Source: Dermatophagoides farinae
Taxonomy: Eukaryota; Arthropoda; Arachnida; Sarcoptiformes; Pyroglyphidae
Direction: 5' to 3'
Assembly (NCBI RefSeq): GCF_024713945.1
Contig: NC_134682.1
Location: forward strand, 1,860,001 to 1,924,000
Length of the DNA stretch: 64,000 nt
How positions within the stretch are numbered: the first letter of the stretch is position 1; every line of letters begins with the position of its first letter. This document shows, piece after piece, positions 1-13,288 of the stretch. The notes under the pieces are model-generated. The model was given only the letters and a program-made list of their open reading frames with translations, made no database searches and was not told where the DNA came from. The position numbers were made by a program, and so were the translations under genes.

Positions 1-652
1 ATCAAATTTTTTGTTTTGTTTCTTGTTTGATTCCGATCATTGAAATATAACAACAACAACAACAAAACAAAACAACGCTGATGATTTTCAATAGTAAATT
101 GTTCGATTTGGTTAAACCCCGATTTCAAACAAACATTCAAGGACACTGACACTATATATTACATTCGGTCACAATTTGTATAGAGGAATTATATTGATGA
201 TGATGATGTTCCAACAAAAGATTCATTAGAAATTCTTTTTATGTTTCATCATTATTCTTTGATGATGATGATATTACATGTGAATAATAAATATTATCTG
301 CCAAAGAAAATGGATCAACAACAAAAGAAGAGATTCGAGAAACATCAATTCTTTAAAAAAAACTTCTTTTTTTTATCGTCGTCATCATCATTGTTGGTGG
401 GTGCATAATGTTTTTCAATCCCATTGTGTGGCAAAGAATATCTATAGAATCTAACAAGAATCGAAAGAGTAGCTCATTTATCAAAATCGGAATCGACTTC
501 ATGAATAACACAATACTTCTATTTCGGAAAAAAAATCTACTTTGAACACACAAAAATAAGTTTGGGCTTTTTTTCACATTGTGTGAAAACCACAATTGCA
601 TGAGCATTAAATAATTTCGATTTTTCTTTTCTATCCAAAAAAAGAGACGTAC

Positions 653-2070
653 CTGTGATAAACGACAAAATTCGGCTATCGAATTGTTTGAGGATGATAA
701 CGATAAATGATGATAATATTTTGGAAAAAAATGTTTACGTAAAAATTCTACATTTAAAAATAATTCCGATAATGTGGCCGGTTTTCGTAGATTTAATAGG
801 TAATTTTTCAATCGTGCTCTTTGTGTTTTTGGCGGTGCTTTCGGTGGTGGTCCATTACGTGATGGACGTCTTTGCTGTTGATGTTGTGAAGGAATGTTAG
901 CCGATGATGATGATGCGGTAGACGTCGTTGATTTAATGGCCATCGATGTACCGGATGTCATTAATGTTTGTTGCTGTTGCTGTTGTTGTTGAGATAACGT
1001 CATCATAGCAGTATCGGTGAATACCTGACTACTATTATTATTACCCGCCGACTGTTGTGAAGATTTACTGCCTAAATGAGAAAGTAAAAAAAAATTGTGA
1101 AATTTACAGAATAAATTTTTATTAGTCAAACTAAAATCATTTACTTTTCAATGGCGATAATAATATTTTTTCACTATTATTTTTAAATACACGAAAAGCA
1201 CCACCAATAGCTGAACGTGCACCAAATGTGGCTGATGATGATGATGATGATGATGTTGTTTTTTGCTGTTCATATGAATTTGAAGGCTCTATAATACATC
1301 CACCACTATCGGTTGCCGATGATAATGTTGATGATGATGATCCGGAACCGGAATTCAATGTTTGTGTTGTTCCCATTTGTTGTTGTCGTTGTTGTGAATT
1401 ATTAATATTAATGGCAGCATTTTGTTGTTGTTTTTGTTGCTGTTGTTCTTTCAATGTTGTTGAGGATTGTTTAGCCGTTGTTCGACTAACGGATGTTGTT
1501 GATGATGATGTATTCGATGTTCCTGTGGATGTTGATGATGGTGACGATGATGATGATACTGAAAGACCATTAAAACAACGTGACAATTCAGCTGCTGCAC
1601 GTTTAGAAAAACTTGATACTTCTGCCGACATACTACCTATAGTTGATAATGTTGATAAACAACGGCTACAACTACCACCACTATTATATTGGCTACGTCT
1701 AATGGCACGAAATGCGGCCAACAAACAAGCCGTTGCCGAAGTTGGCTGTGCTTTACTAGATGATGATGATGATGTGGATGGTGATGATGTGGATGGTGAT
1801 GATGTGGATGGTAATGGTGATGATGATGATAATATTGTTGTTGGATTTATTCTATGTGGACACCGTTTTTTTTCAATCAAATCTTTATCCTTGTACGATG
1901 ATAATAATGTTGTTTTAGTTGTGGGAATCTTTTTGGCAAAATTTTGTACGTTTTTTTCTGGTTCAATAATTTCTTGAATAAAAATTTCAGATTCAATTGT
2001 ATCACTATCGTTTTGATCACTATTGATGAACGAATCCAGACCCGAAATTGGTTTATAATTTAATATATCT
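653..2070 (-). CDS. Ser/Gln-rich protein of unknown function, two exons, incomplete at both ends
   Basis: I do not recognise this protein. Two exons join cleanly. The upstream exon (about 2070 to 1145) ends at a GTAAAT donor. The downstream exon (1071 to 653) follows a TTTCTCATTTAG acceptor and ends at a consensus donor, CACAG|GTACGT. The frame runs through the join as ...SPLK-S-SKSSQQ. The product is dominated by Ser, Thr and Gln runs. It holds a more ordered stretch (ACLLAAFRAIRRSQYNSGG, then SFSKRAAAELSRCFNGL) and a basic Pro-rich segment (RRPSRNGPPPKAPPKTQRAR) followed by LKNYLLNLRKPATLSELF. No catalytic motif or membrane segment is visible. The upstream acceptor at about 2071 has a poor pyrimidine tract, so that boundary is uncertain. 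Further exons must lie on both sides, beyond 2070 and below 650. The splice evidence makes it probably a real gene, perhaps a disordered scaffold or regulator; that role is inference. Confidence 0.6.
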
Positions 2071-4665
2071 CTTGTTCAAATTCAAATCAGCAATTCTAAG
2101 AAATAGATAAAGAATTGAATTAAAATTCAGACAAATATAATAATATCATTGTTATTGTTATTGAAATGAATTAATTTCATCAGATTTTCTTTGCATGCAT
2201 GTGTGTAAATCGAATGACAATTTGATGAAAAGAAAATAATATTATCATCACTGAATTTGATCAGAATAGTAGAGAAATATTTGGCTGTCAGAATCAATTT
2301 TTGATGAAATTCTTGCCTAATAACAATATGACAAAAACATTACACAATATTCGTTGTGTGTGTGTGTGTGTAAGGAATTGCTTTGTCTTCAGTGATTCAT
2401 CGGTGATATTTCGACATTTTTTTTTCTTTTACATGTCGTATCAGTATAGGGGTAATGGGAACCAAGATTAAATTGCAAATTGTGCTTCTATTCAATCAAA
2501 TATTAGTAGATGATAATACCAGGATTCCAGAATAATTTCCGTTTCATTGTGATAATATTAATGATGAATTTTTTTTTGTTTTCATCACCAACATTCAATT
2601 TATTGCCAAAGTTTTGACATATTTCTCTCAATCTCTATCTTTGTTTTTTTTTATTTTGACATTCTTGGTTATATGATATGTACAAATTTCATAACTGATT
2701 TCATCATAATAATTAATGTTCCAGCACAGGCAACAGACATTCTTCTCTGTTCCAATTATATTCTCTCTCTCACACACAGACACACACATACATTTTTTTT
2801 CATATGATCCAGATTGTCTTAGAATGATGACGTGAGTGAATGATTTTTTTTTTCTCTTCGAAGAAACTCATTATTGTCATTTGAACCAATAAATGAAAAT
2901 TATAACCGATTAATGATCCACAATTCGAATGAATCATCAATATAAAGTTATGGAAAAACACACACACACACACATACACACAATGCCTATAGTTCAATGT
3001 GAATCAAATACAAAGCTCAGCTGGATAGAATTTCATGAATAAAAATAAAGAATCACGTCTTCTCTTTGAGGTTTTTGGAAGAAGAAAAAAGCATCAACTA
3101 TTATGAAATGATCTCATGAGATGATAAAGTTTGGATTACATTTTTATTCCCTATTTGAACATGTGATTTCAAAAAGTTTAGTGATCATCATCATCATCAT
3201 CATCAACAACGATTGTGATAAAAAGATGTGAGAGCGAGACAAAAAAAAAATCTGTTCCAATCTGTTTAAATGAAAGGCTCATCACTTCATTAGAACTGAT
3301 TTTTGTTGGTCTATGTCTATATATATTGATATGTAAATTTTTGAATCACAATCAATTTTTTTTCTTTTTTTTTTGGTTGTTGAATCAAATTAAATTTGAT
3401 TTTGCACACATATTCAATTTTCAATGCAAAATGAGAACGATTCCAACTATTTACAACAGATCAGAGATTCTGAAATTCATAAAATAATAATAATAATAAT
3501 AATAATCAAATTGGTGAATTTCAATTCACAAAATCAAATTTTTTTCAACAACAACAAAAAAAAAAATGAAAAAGTCAAAGCAATTGATGTGATGATTATG
3601 TGTGGTGCCAAAAAAAAAAAAATCAAAATTCAGCTGTAGTTTAAACTATTTTTTAATTTGAATTTTATTAAAAAAAAAAAATTTGTATGATGATAACGAA
3701 TTCTAGAATCGATGCATAGAAGTAAAATGTTTTGAACCAACAAAAATGTTTATGAGCACTATGGCTATTGCCTATCTGTGATGAATCAATGTTTACATAT
3801 TGGATTGGCTGAAACTTTTATTTTTGATTCTGTTGTTTGAAATATTAGTTCCAAACCAAAAAAAAAAAAAAAAAAAACGAACGGTTGAGAATTTTTTCAA
3901 TTTTTTTTTTGTAAAATAAAAAAAAAGTTCCACCATGAATCATAGGTTAAAATGTGTGTGTTTGTTCAATGGACAAAAAAAAAACAAAAAACATACATTT
4001 CTATTTTGTATTTCATAATGGTTTCATAGTTGGTTGAAAAACTTTTTTTTTCTTCACATCTCTTTACTTTTAATTTCGATTTCATCGCTATATGGGTTCA
4101 TTGTTTTTGTTTTTTTGTTTCTTTGATGGGAAACAATGCCCCAAAAAATGCCCTCGTCTTTGATCATAAAGATGATGATGATCACAACATTGAAAAGTTT
4201 AGTTTTTTTTCCAATTCGTATAAGTATTATATCTCCACAAACTACAGTATTGTGTTTGTACAAACAAACAAACAACATGACATTCATATCATGTCAAAAT
4301 AGCTGTCAAAACATCTTTCGCTGTTTGTTTGTTTGTTGTTGTTGTTGATTTTTGGCCAGACAAATAAATTGAATTTGAACGAACAAATTTTTCAATTTTT
4401 TTTTTGAATTTTCACGATCGAACAAACAGGAGAAAAAAAAGTCATGACAGTTGACAGATCGAAATTATGAAATTTTTCTCGATTTTGAGACAAATTTCAA
4501 GATTTAAGACAGAAAAAAAATTGATCCGAAAAAAATAAACGAAAAAAAACAATACTTTTACAATCAACATCGACAATCGACAATCGATCGTTCGAATAAT
4601 GGCCATGGAAATTTTTTTTTTTCACTTTCACGTTAAAATTTTTCTGATCGAATTGGTGTCAATAA

Positions 4666-4681
4666 TCATGAATATTCATGA
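4666..4681. repeat. 16-bp perfect palindrome
   Basis: TCATGAATATTCATGA equals its own reverse complement. Its centre GAATATTC has the GAAnnTTC layout of a heat-shock-element pair. Nothing nearby shows a target gene, so a regulatory role is only a possibility. Confidence 0.6.
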
Positions 4682-7600
4682 GATGTAAAAAAAACTGGAT
4701 GTCCAATATTTGTGACTTAATTTTCGATTTATGAACAACAACAACAACAACAACAGAAAAAACTTTGCTCTTTTCAATCGATCTAATTATTAATTAATTA
4801 ATTAAACAAAAAACCAACTACCATATGAGTAGGAGGTGGAGGAGGAGGAGAAGCAAAAAAAAAAAAATATCGGCTTTTTTTCCCGTGAATCAAATTATCG
4901 AAAAATTCATCGAAAGACGAAAAAAACAGAATGTACATTATAGGAATTTTTTTTTTTTTTTTTTTTTTGGTGGTTCAAAATAAAAATTCATTTCATCATT
5001 GGACATTAATTATTCACATTTTCACAGTGTATATTAACAACTTGTCATTAAAAATGGTGTGTGTGTGTGTGTGTGTGTGCAACAACAACAACAACAACAA
5101 CGATGTGTTTGCATAAGGATCATCATTTTAACATTCACATTAGCAATGAATGAACCAGAAGAAGAATATTCGACCAAATTAATTGGAAAAAATAAAAAAA
5201 ACTAATTATAGATTAATCTATACGAAATGGAAATAAAAGAGGAAATGAAATGAAATGAAATAAACAGAATAAAAAAAAATGTTTTAAAAACATGCAATAA
5301 GAATCAACCGGAATCATGATCATTATTCTTATTTATTTCTAATTGTTTGGATTTTTCTCTACTTTATTTTTACACAGAATATTATTCTTAACGAACGAAC
5401 GAAAAAAAACATGTCATATCCCCCGAATCGAATGAATAAACACAGACCAGTTACAATGACCGAAAACAGCACACCACTGAAACAGAACAACAATGAACAA
5501 CAACAACAAAAAATAGACAATGAAAACCAAACAACCAACTAACAAGAATAACAACGATGAAAAAAAAACACTGAATCCGAATCTAATCTAATTTATTTGA
5601 TCTATATTTGGTTCATGGTACGTGTGTGTGTGTGTCTGTGTTTTGTGTGTGTGTGTGTGTGTGCATGTCCCTCGGTAATATTATCGAAAAACAAATTGTT
5701 TCAAAAACATTTCCAACACAAGTTTACTCAGTTATTCTTATTTACCAACAGTTTTTTGTTTCTGATTCTTAAAGGTCTTTTTAGTTCTCAGGAACAAAAC
5801 ACGAACCAATCCACACAAGACAAACACACACCCACACACACACACACATACATACTTAACCTTTTGTGTACGAAGAAAAAAAAAACCATTTTAATAAAAA
5901 AAAAGCTCAAAGAAAAAAATCCGGAAAAAAAACGACGATGATTCCATACATTTTGTTCCTGTTCCCCATCCAACAACAAGGACCAAAAAGAAAACTAAAA
6001 GCAACAAACTAAATATTCGCCCACACACACACACCATGACAATGGTAGTGTACTAGGAAAAAAAAACCTTTGGCATTTTTTTTACAACTAGGAAACAAGC
6101 AAAAAAAAAAAAATTCTGGCCATTTATTTCAATTCATAATAATGTCTAGAATGTGTGTATGTTATTTCATTAAAATGAAATACATAATAAATAACAAAAA
6201 ATACCAAACAATCAACTACCTACACACACACACACACACAATTCTTTTCTCATCTACAAATTATTTGCATCATCATCATCATTATCATTAAGTGTGTGCT
6301 GTGATATTGAAATTTTTTTTTCTCTGTTTAAAAAATGAATACAAAATTTTTTTTTTCAAATTGTAGATCCCTATCATCATCATCATAATAATGTCAGTTG
6401 GTTATTTTTCATGTTCACAAATTCATTCGGATTTTTTTTTTTTCCCCAAACAATCATAAACAACTGGGATTGTATGAGACCAGATTTTTTTTTTGTTTGT
6501 TTGCAGAAGGTAATCAATTTTTTTTCATTCATTTTATACCTGCCATTTTGGTCCGTTGTTAGTGGATCGGTCGTTCCGGTAGCAGTCAACCATTAATATT
6601 ACCGTTTTATAGGGAAAAAAATGCGTCTCAACAAGAATTCTCAAGTTTAAAGCAGAAAAGAAGCAGAATCAGAAAAAATCATAGAACAACAGCATAGAAT
6701 CTTTTTTTTTCTCAATCAAAAAAAAAGAACAAAATCTATAAAAGAATCGAAAAAAAACGGGCAAAAATGTTAGTTTGTTTGATAATGATGAATGAGGATA
6801 TATGGGCAGTCAACAACAAACGATGACAACAACAACAACAACAACAAGGGATTCTCTATGTGAAAAATAATGTTTGGATTTTTGTTGTTGTTGCTGTTGT
6901 TGTTCATTGTGTATGAATCTTTCATTCTTTTTTTTCAATATATCAATAATGTCGATATTTTCAATGTCCATGTTTTTTTTCCATTCCATTATCAATTCAA
7001 TTTTGAAAATGGAATCATTTTTTTTCTCTCTCTCAATGTTTCGTGACCACAATGGAAACATTATAGATAAATAGAATATTTTTTTTCTCTCTCTCTTTCA
7101 TTGAAAATTCAATCAGAATAAAATAACTTTAAACAAAAATGATAAGAATTTTCGTTTCAAATAAAAAAAAATAGGTAATATTCGAAAGAATCGATTCAAT
7201 TTTATTTTACCCCGAAGCAGGAATCGATTTATGAACAAACTTTTTTTTTATTTTCTTTAACAATTATCACTTTGACAAAGAAAAATATAGTGAACATCCG
7301 GGACAAGAGAAAAAAAAATCCGACAAACTGACTGACCATTTGAAATGGAAGAAAAAATGTCGATAAATTTTATTTTGACAAAAAAAAAACAAGAAATACA
7401 CTGCCGATGCCGATATAAATTGTTGATGATGGCTATAGCCATTAGTTTAGTTTCATGAAAGTAAATGGTTAAATGTAATGTAATGGTGCAGAAAAACTAT
7501 CGATAAATGATTAACAGCGAATCAAAAACGAAAACCAAATGTTATTCGATACAAAAAAGTCGTTTAAAAAAAAAGAATTGAATGGAAAAGGAGATTGACA

Positions 7601-10053
7601 GTTTGTAATTGGCGGTAAGTGTAATGATAATGATATAATGGGGAAAAACACATTAGCAATGAAATTAGCAACAGCGACAACAACAACAACAATGAAACTA
7701 AATTGGATCATGGAACCGGAAAAATAATGGGAAAGGTATAGAGGAATATAAATAAAAAAAAACTAGAATCACATCAACTTGTTTTTATTATGAAAAAAGA
7801 AAGAATAGAATTTCAATACCATTACCTCATCATCAACATGATGATGATGGCCATTATTTTTATTATTGGAAACAAACGAGAAAAAATTCTTCCTTGGGAA
7901 TCATCATCGTCATATCACTTTCAACATCGTATTGTTCGATTGGTTCAATCATTATTCATCATCATCATCATCATCATCAATCGATTCGATTCATTTTGCT
8001 AAACTAAACACAACGGTATACAATCAAGGCCGATCACTATAGTTTAGAAAATGAGAAAAAAAATTTTTCCCATATGGCCCTCCTTCATAAACACACACAC
8101 ACACACACACAATTCAGATGATGAGATGTTGGTGGCGGCAGCAGAAAAAAAATTCCAAAAACTCTAAGAATCTTGAAAAACACACAAATGTTTTTGATTT
8201 TCTTTTTTTTCTTGGTTGATTACTTCAATCTAATAATCATTAGTGTGTAAGAATTTTTTTTCCGTCATCATCATCATCATCATCTTTATTTCAAACTTTG
8301 TAAAACGAGCAAAATTATTATTATTATTATTATTGATTACCAGTCATTGAAAGATGTTGTTGTTGTTGTTACTGGAACAATAGAAATTATTATGATGAAA
8401 CAGAAACAGAATGTTTCTGGAAATTATTCCCTATAGGCAATCATGTGTGTGTGCGTGTAACATTATTCTGGAAATTTGTTTTTTTTCAACTATTTCACAA
8501 GTTGAAAATAGGTGAAAAAATCACATGCCATTTTCAATAAAAATGATGCTCTATTTTTGTGTGTTTTTCTTCATTCAAAAATAAAGCTTGAAATTTTTTT
8601 CTTCTCAACGTACTTAAAATTATGATCATATTGTGTGATGGCAATAAGATTGTATTTCATTTTGCCAATTTCTTCTCTCTATCTCTCTCGCACACACACA
8701 CACACACACACGCACACATTGCTTTATTTTCGGTTGAATGAGTTTTTTTTCTTCGTTTGCAACTTGAGAATTCATGGTGCAATGTAAAGGTAATTTTCTA
8801 ACTCGCCAAAATTTAAAAAGTCCAAAATTCAAGTCAAGCACAAAATAAATGTTTGTGACAAAAAAATTCTCTATAAATTATTTGGCCGATGAAAATTTCG
8901 TATCATATTCTTGGATTGTCTGACATTCGAATTTGTTTTCATTACATTTTTTTAAAAATATAGAATAAAAATAAACGAAAAGAGATGGAAAAAAATTCGT
9001 AAAAATTCTAAGAGAAATAAAGATTTAAAAATTTAAATTCAAAAATTCAAAAGTTATTAGATTTCAAGTATGAAAAGGGCTGGCTAATCTAGGGAAAATA
9101 AACAATCCAGGTTTCAGCATCATAAATTGGAATCAGTTGATGGTAATAAAAAAAAATCCCGTCTTTGTAAAGTTAAGCTGTTAAGAAATTTATTTATAAA
9201 AAAAAACTCGTCCTTCAAACTTTGGAAGAAAAACAATTCTGTCAATTACTGTATACAGTTCATCGGTTGAATGAAAGAGAAATGTGAAACAAAAACCCAA
9301 AAAACATGGGTTGCACACACACAAACACCAATACAATTGACAAAAGTCTTCTTCATTCACATTTACAATGATCATCATCAACGATTGATGATGATAATTG
9401 AAAACTGTCATTATCATTATCATTGCTACGACGCCATCATCATCATCATGATCATCATCATGATATCAATAACAGTTGTAAAAAATTAAGAGAAAGAAAT
9501 TCAATTCAACTATATATCTGACAGCTTAGCTTGTGTGAAAAATCAAAAGAAAATTTAAATTCTTTCAAGTCATCATCATCATCATCATCATCGTGATGAT
9601 CAAATATCATGATAAAAATAGAATTCAAGTGGAAAAAAAATCTGTCTGATGATGATAATCAAGATCGAGATTAAGATTGGTCGAAAATTACTACCTATCT
9701 ATTCTATATGGTAATGAGATAATCAATACCTTCTTTTTTTCAATCAATCAATCTATGATCGATTTTTTTTTGTTTTCATTAACCAAAACAACTGACCAAA
9801 AGAGTTTATAGTGAATTTCAAAAAAAGATATCCGAATAATGAATGACTAGGCAAAATACGGTCACTTACCTCTCTTTTTGTTATCAAGGATTTTTTTTCT
9901 CACTTTTTGAAGTCTGTTCTTTTTTTTTTTTTTTTTTGATTTCGATTTTGATTTGTTATCAATGGCCTCAAAATGGATCAATGAATTATATGATCATTTA
10001 TTATGATGATGATGACGATGACATCCTATTCATTTATTAATCAATGTGTTGAT

Positions 10054-10054
10054 A

Positions 10055-10086
<32 letters not shown>
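10054..10086. repeat. (TG)n microsatellite
   Basis: About 16 uninterrupted TG units. It is one of many TG/CA tracts in the window and is named as a representative long example. Confidence 0.9.
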
Positions 10087-10089
<3 letters not shown>

Positions 10090-11625
10090 AGAGTGGAACA
10101 ATTTTGTTGTTGTTTTGATTGTTTCTTTTCAGATATGAAATGTTTTTCTTTATATTTTTTTCCAGATAGAAAACAAAAAATAAAAGAGATCATTAATCAA
10201 TGGAAAATGGCAAAAACGAAGAAAAACTTTGATGGATGTAAGTAAATTGAAAAAAAAATAAATTATACAATCCTTAAACAACAACACTTTCACATATACA
10301 CACACACAGAGTGGTAATGATGAATTCATTCAACGATTCTGGTCACGCACAATGTTTTTTTTTTCACCACCATCATCATCATCATCATTGATAATTCTTT
10401 TCATTTGTCGGCATTTTTTTGTTTGTTTGTTTCCTAAGAAAAGAATTATCAAATGTGAAATGATAAAGTATGTGAAGAAATAAGTCAAAATTTACCGGAA
10501 TCTTGAATATTGAACAAAGGAAAAAATTTCTGGATACCGGTTATGATGAATTAACCAACGAATTGATCTCTATTTTTTTTTTATTGAATGGAAAGTTGAT
10601 TTTTTTTTATTTTCAGGATCTATAAAATGAATTGTTTGTTTTTTTTTTTTCTTTGAACCACAATAATAATGATTTTGTTGTTGTTGTTGATGATGATGAT
10701 GATGACAATGTTTTGATAATTTTATGGCTGAATTTTGCTTGATTTTCGGGTTAGATTTGTTGTTGCCAATAATAATAATAATAATAATATTTATTATTGT
10801 TTGATAATAGCTCTGACAATGAAGATGATTGTTTTTATTTTGATTCGAGAGTTTCGTTTGATTTTCGGTTTATTATCATCATCATCATTATTATTATTAT
10901 TATTATTAAGCCTGGGATGGTAAACAATAACAACTGCGAAATGAAATGAAACGAAACGTAAAAAGCAAAAAAATCAAATAACAGCAAATATTATTGCAGT
11001 CGTCGTTGTCGTTGTCGTCGTCTTCAAGACCTCATGGATACACAAATACACAGACAACCAGAAAAAAAATCATATAATGAATATTACACAGGGCGCAAGA
11101 TTCAATTGATATTTGAGCCAAGCCAGAAAAAAAAACGAAGTCAGATCTTTGTTGTTTGAACATTCGAAACACACAAACACAAACACACACAGACACACAC
11201 ACATACATTTTGGGTTCGTTCAATGTTTTTTTTTTTTTTTTTGCTTCCTCTGGATGCTACTCCAACAACAAGGATCCACACATCTCACACATCTCAGAAT
11301 CTATACAGTTACATTGGTTGTTATGTTTATGAAAATAATGATGAAAAAAAAGAAAACAAAAACCGGATTCAAACTATACAGATTATATTATTATTATATA
11401 AAATGAAAAATAACGGGACACCATCATGTATACATCATCATATTCGCTTGTATATTATATATTTTGACTCAAATTGGGTCGAATATATACACTACCCTCT
11501 CCTCATTAACCACTACCTTTTTTTTATTTCGTGTATATGTGTGGATTTATACCAGTTTTTTTTATTATTATTCTATTAACATGAAATCTGACCACTACCA
11601 TCCAAATAGTTGGTATGGAACCACT

Positions 11626-11652
11626 ACAGACAGACAGACAGACAGACAGACA
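11626..11652. repeat. (CAGA)n tetranucleotide repeat
   Basis: About seven consecutive CAGA units, directly readable, in non-coding DNA. Confidence 0.9.
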
Positions 11653-13257
11653 TATTTTATAATAATATAATGATGAGAGAATAAAACACACCCTCCACCA
11701 AAAAAAAAAAAAAAAAAAAAGATTCTTGACAGTTGTTATTATTATTAAATGATGAAACGAAACATAACGAACGAAAAAAAAAAATTTAATGGATCGATCC
11801 AAATCCATTTTTTTTCGGGCAAATTGGACGATATTTTTTTTTCGTTTGATGAAATTGTTTGTTATCATCATCATTATTATTATGGAAACATCAATAATGA
11901 GGAGGAGCTAAAATATTATTATAAACAATAAGCAGCTGTCAATTTTTTTTCTGTGTTTTTTTTTTTGTTGCGGCCACATTTGGAATTTATGCAATTTGCA
12001 ATTTTGTTTTTCATCATCATTGATTCATACAATGTCAAGAATGTAAATTATTTTCAATTTTTTTTTCTCTTGGTTTCGAGTGTGTGGGTGTTTCCTGGCC
12101 TAATTTTCTCCGTTGTTGTTTGGTTCATTTTGCCGGCATTTTTATTATTATTATTATTATTCGCTGGTTGTCAAGGTTTTCTATTTTTTTCTATTTTTTT
12201 TGTTGTTTTGGTTGTTTATTCCGGTTTCAAATCATTGTTTTTTTTGTTGTTGTTGTTGTTGTTGTCCGTTGTCAAGTCAATGATTAATATGTAACGATGA
12301 TGATGGTGATAATAATGATCTGTAGTGGAATATATATATAGTTTCTTTGTTCGTAAAGAGGAAAAAAATTTATTTTCAAAAATTTAAAAAAAAAATGGAT
12401 GGATGGATAATAAATGGAAACAAATGTTTCATGTGTAATTTGATTTGATTTGGTTCTATAAATAACCGGAAGTTTTCATTTAATTTTAAATTCAAAAAAA
12501 ATTCAATTACTTTTTAGCGATTATAAACATCAGCAGCAGCAACAACAACAACAACCGAAAGACTAATGTAATGCGATAAACTTTACTTTACAAAATAAAA
12601 AATTCAAAGGTTCATTTCAAATTCCAAATTCTTCATAGCATTAGAATATGGACTGGCAGTGTGTGTGTGTTCTCCTTCACAATTCATTCACGAACCAAAT
12701 GGCAAAGAATTCTTGAATTTGTCTTTGTCATTGAGCATTAAAGATTTTTTTTTTTTACTTTTTCCTCAAAAACATACATATATGTTGCTGTTGTTGTTTT
12801 TTTTCTGGTCATGTTTTTTGTTGTTGTTGTTGTTGTTATTTGGATGATCCATCATTTTGTATCCAAACATAAAACACACACAAACACACACACCAACGCA
12901 TACAACGGAAAGAAACAAATTTCAAATTTCGATTCTTTTTTTTCCTCTATCCATTTAGAATTAATGATAAAGAAGAAAAAAATAAGAAAAAAAAACATTA
13001 CAAGAATTTTACATCAAGAATTATCACAAGTCCACAATATTGACATCGACAATGACAACGACAACGACAACAGAATTTGGATTCTAATGTCTTTTTATTC
13101 ACGCACACACACACACTGAAATGGGTGTGTTTACCTTGGACCAAATCAAGACTGGATTTGATTTTTTTTCCTTGTAGTCTTTTTTCTTTCCTTTGGTCAT
13201 TTATACACCTGGAAATTCAGTGAAAACATTTGGCTTTTTTTTCATCTCTTTTCATCG

Positions 13258-13288
<31 letters not shown>

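Noticed and set aside
655-900. Plus-strand 81-codon frame
   Set aside because: It lies antisense to the downstream exon of the minus-strand gene and starts at its splice donor.
1228-1977. Long plus-strand frame rich in Asp, Val and Cys
   Set aside because: It is the antisense of the spliced Ser/Gln-rich minus-strand exon; poly-Asp comes from complementing (ATC)n serine codons.
4931-5116. Frames with VCVCVC and poly-Asn, and similar frames elsewhere
   Set aside because: Direct translations of (TG)n and (CAA)n microsatellites.
9866-9990. Strong minus-strand donor GAGAG|GTAAGT
   Set aside because: The sequence before it contains stops in all frames and a long A-run; it might be a leader exon but nothing confirms it.
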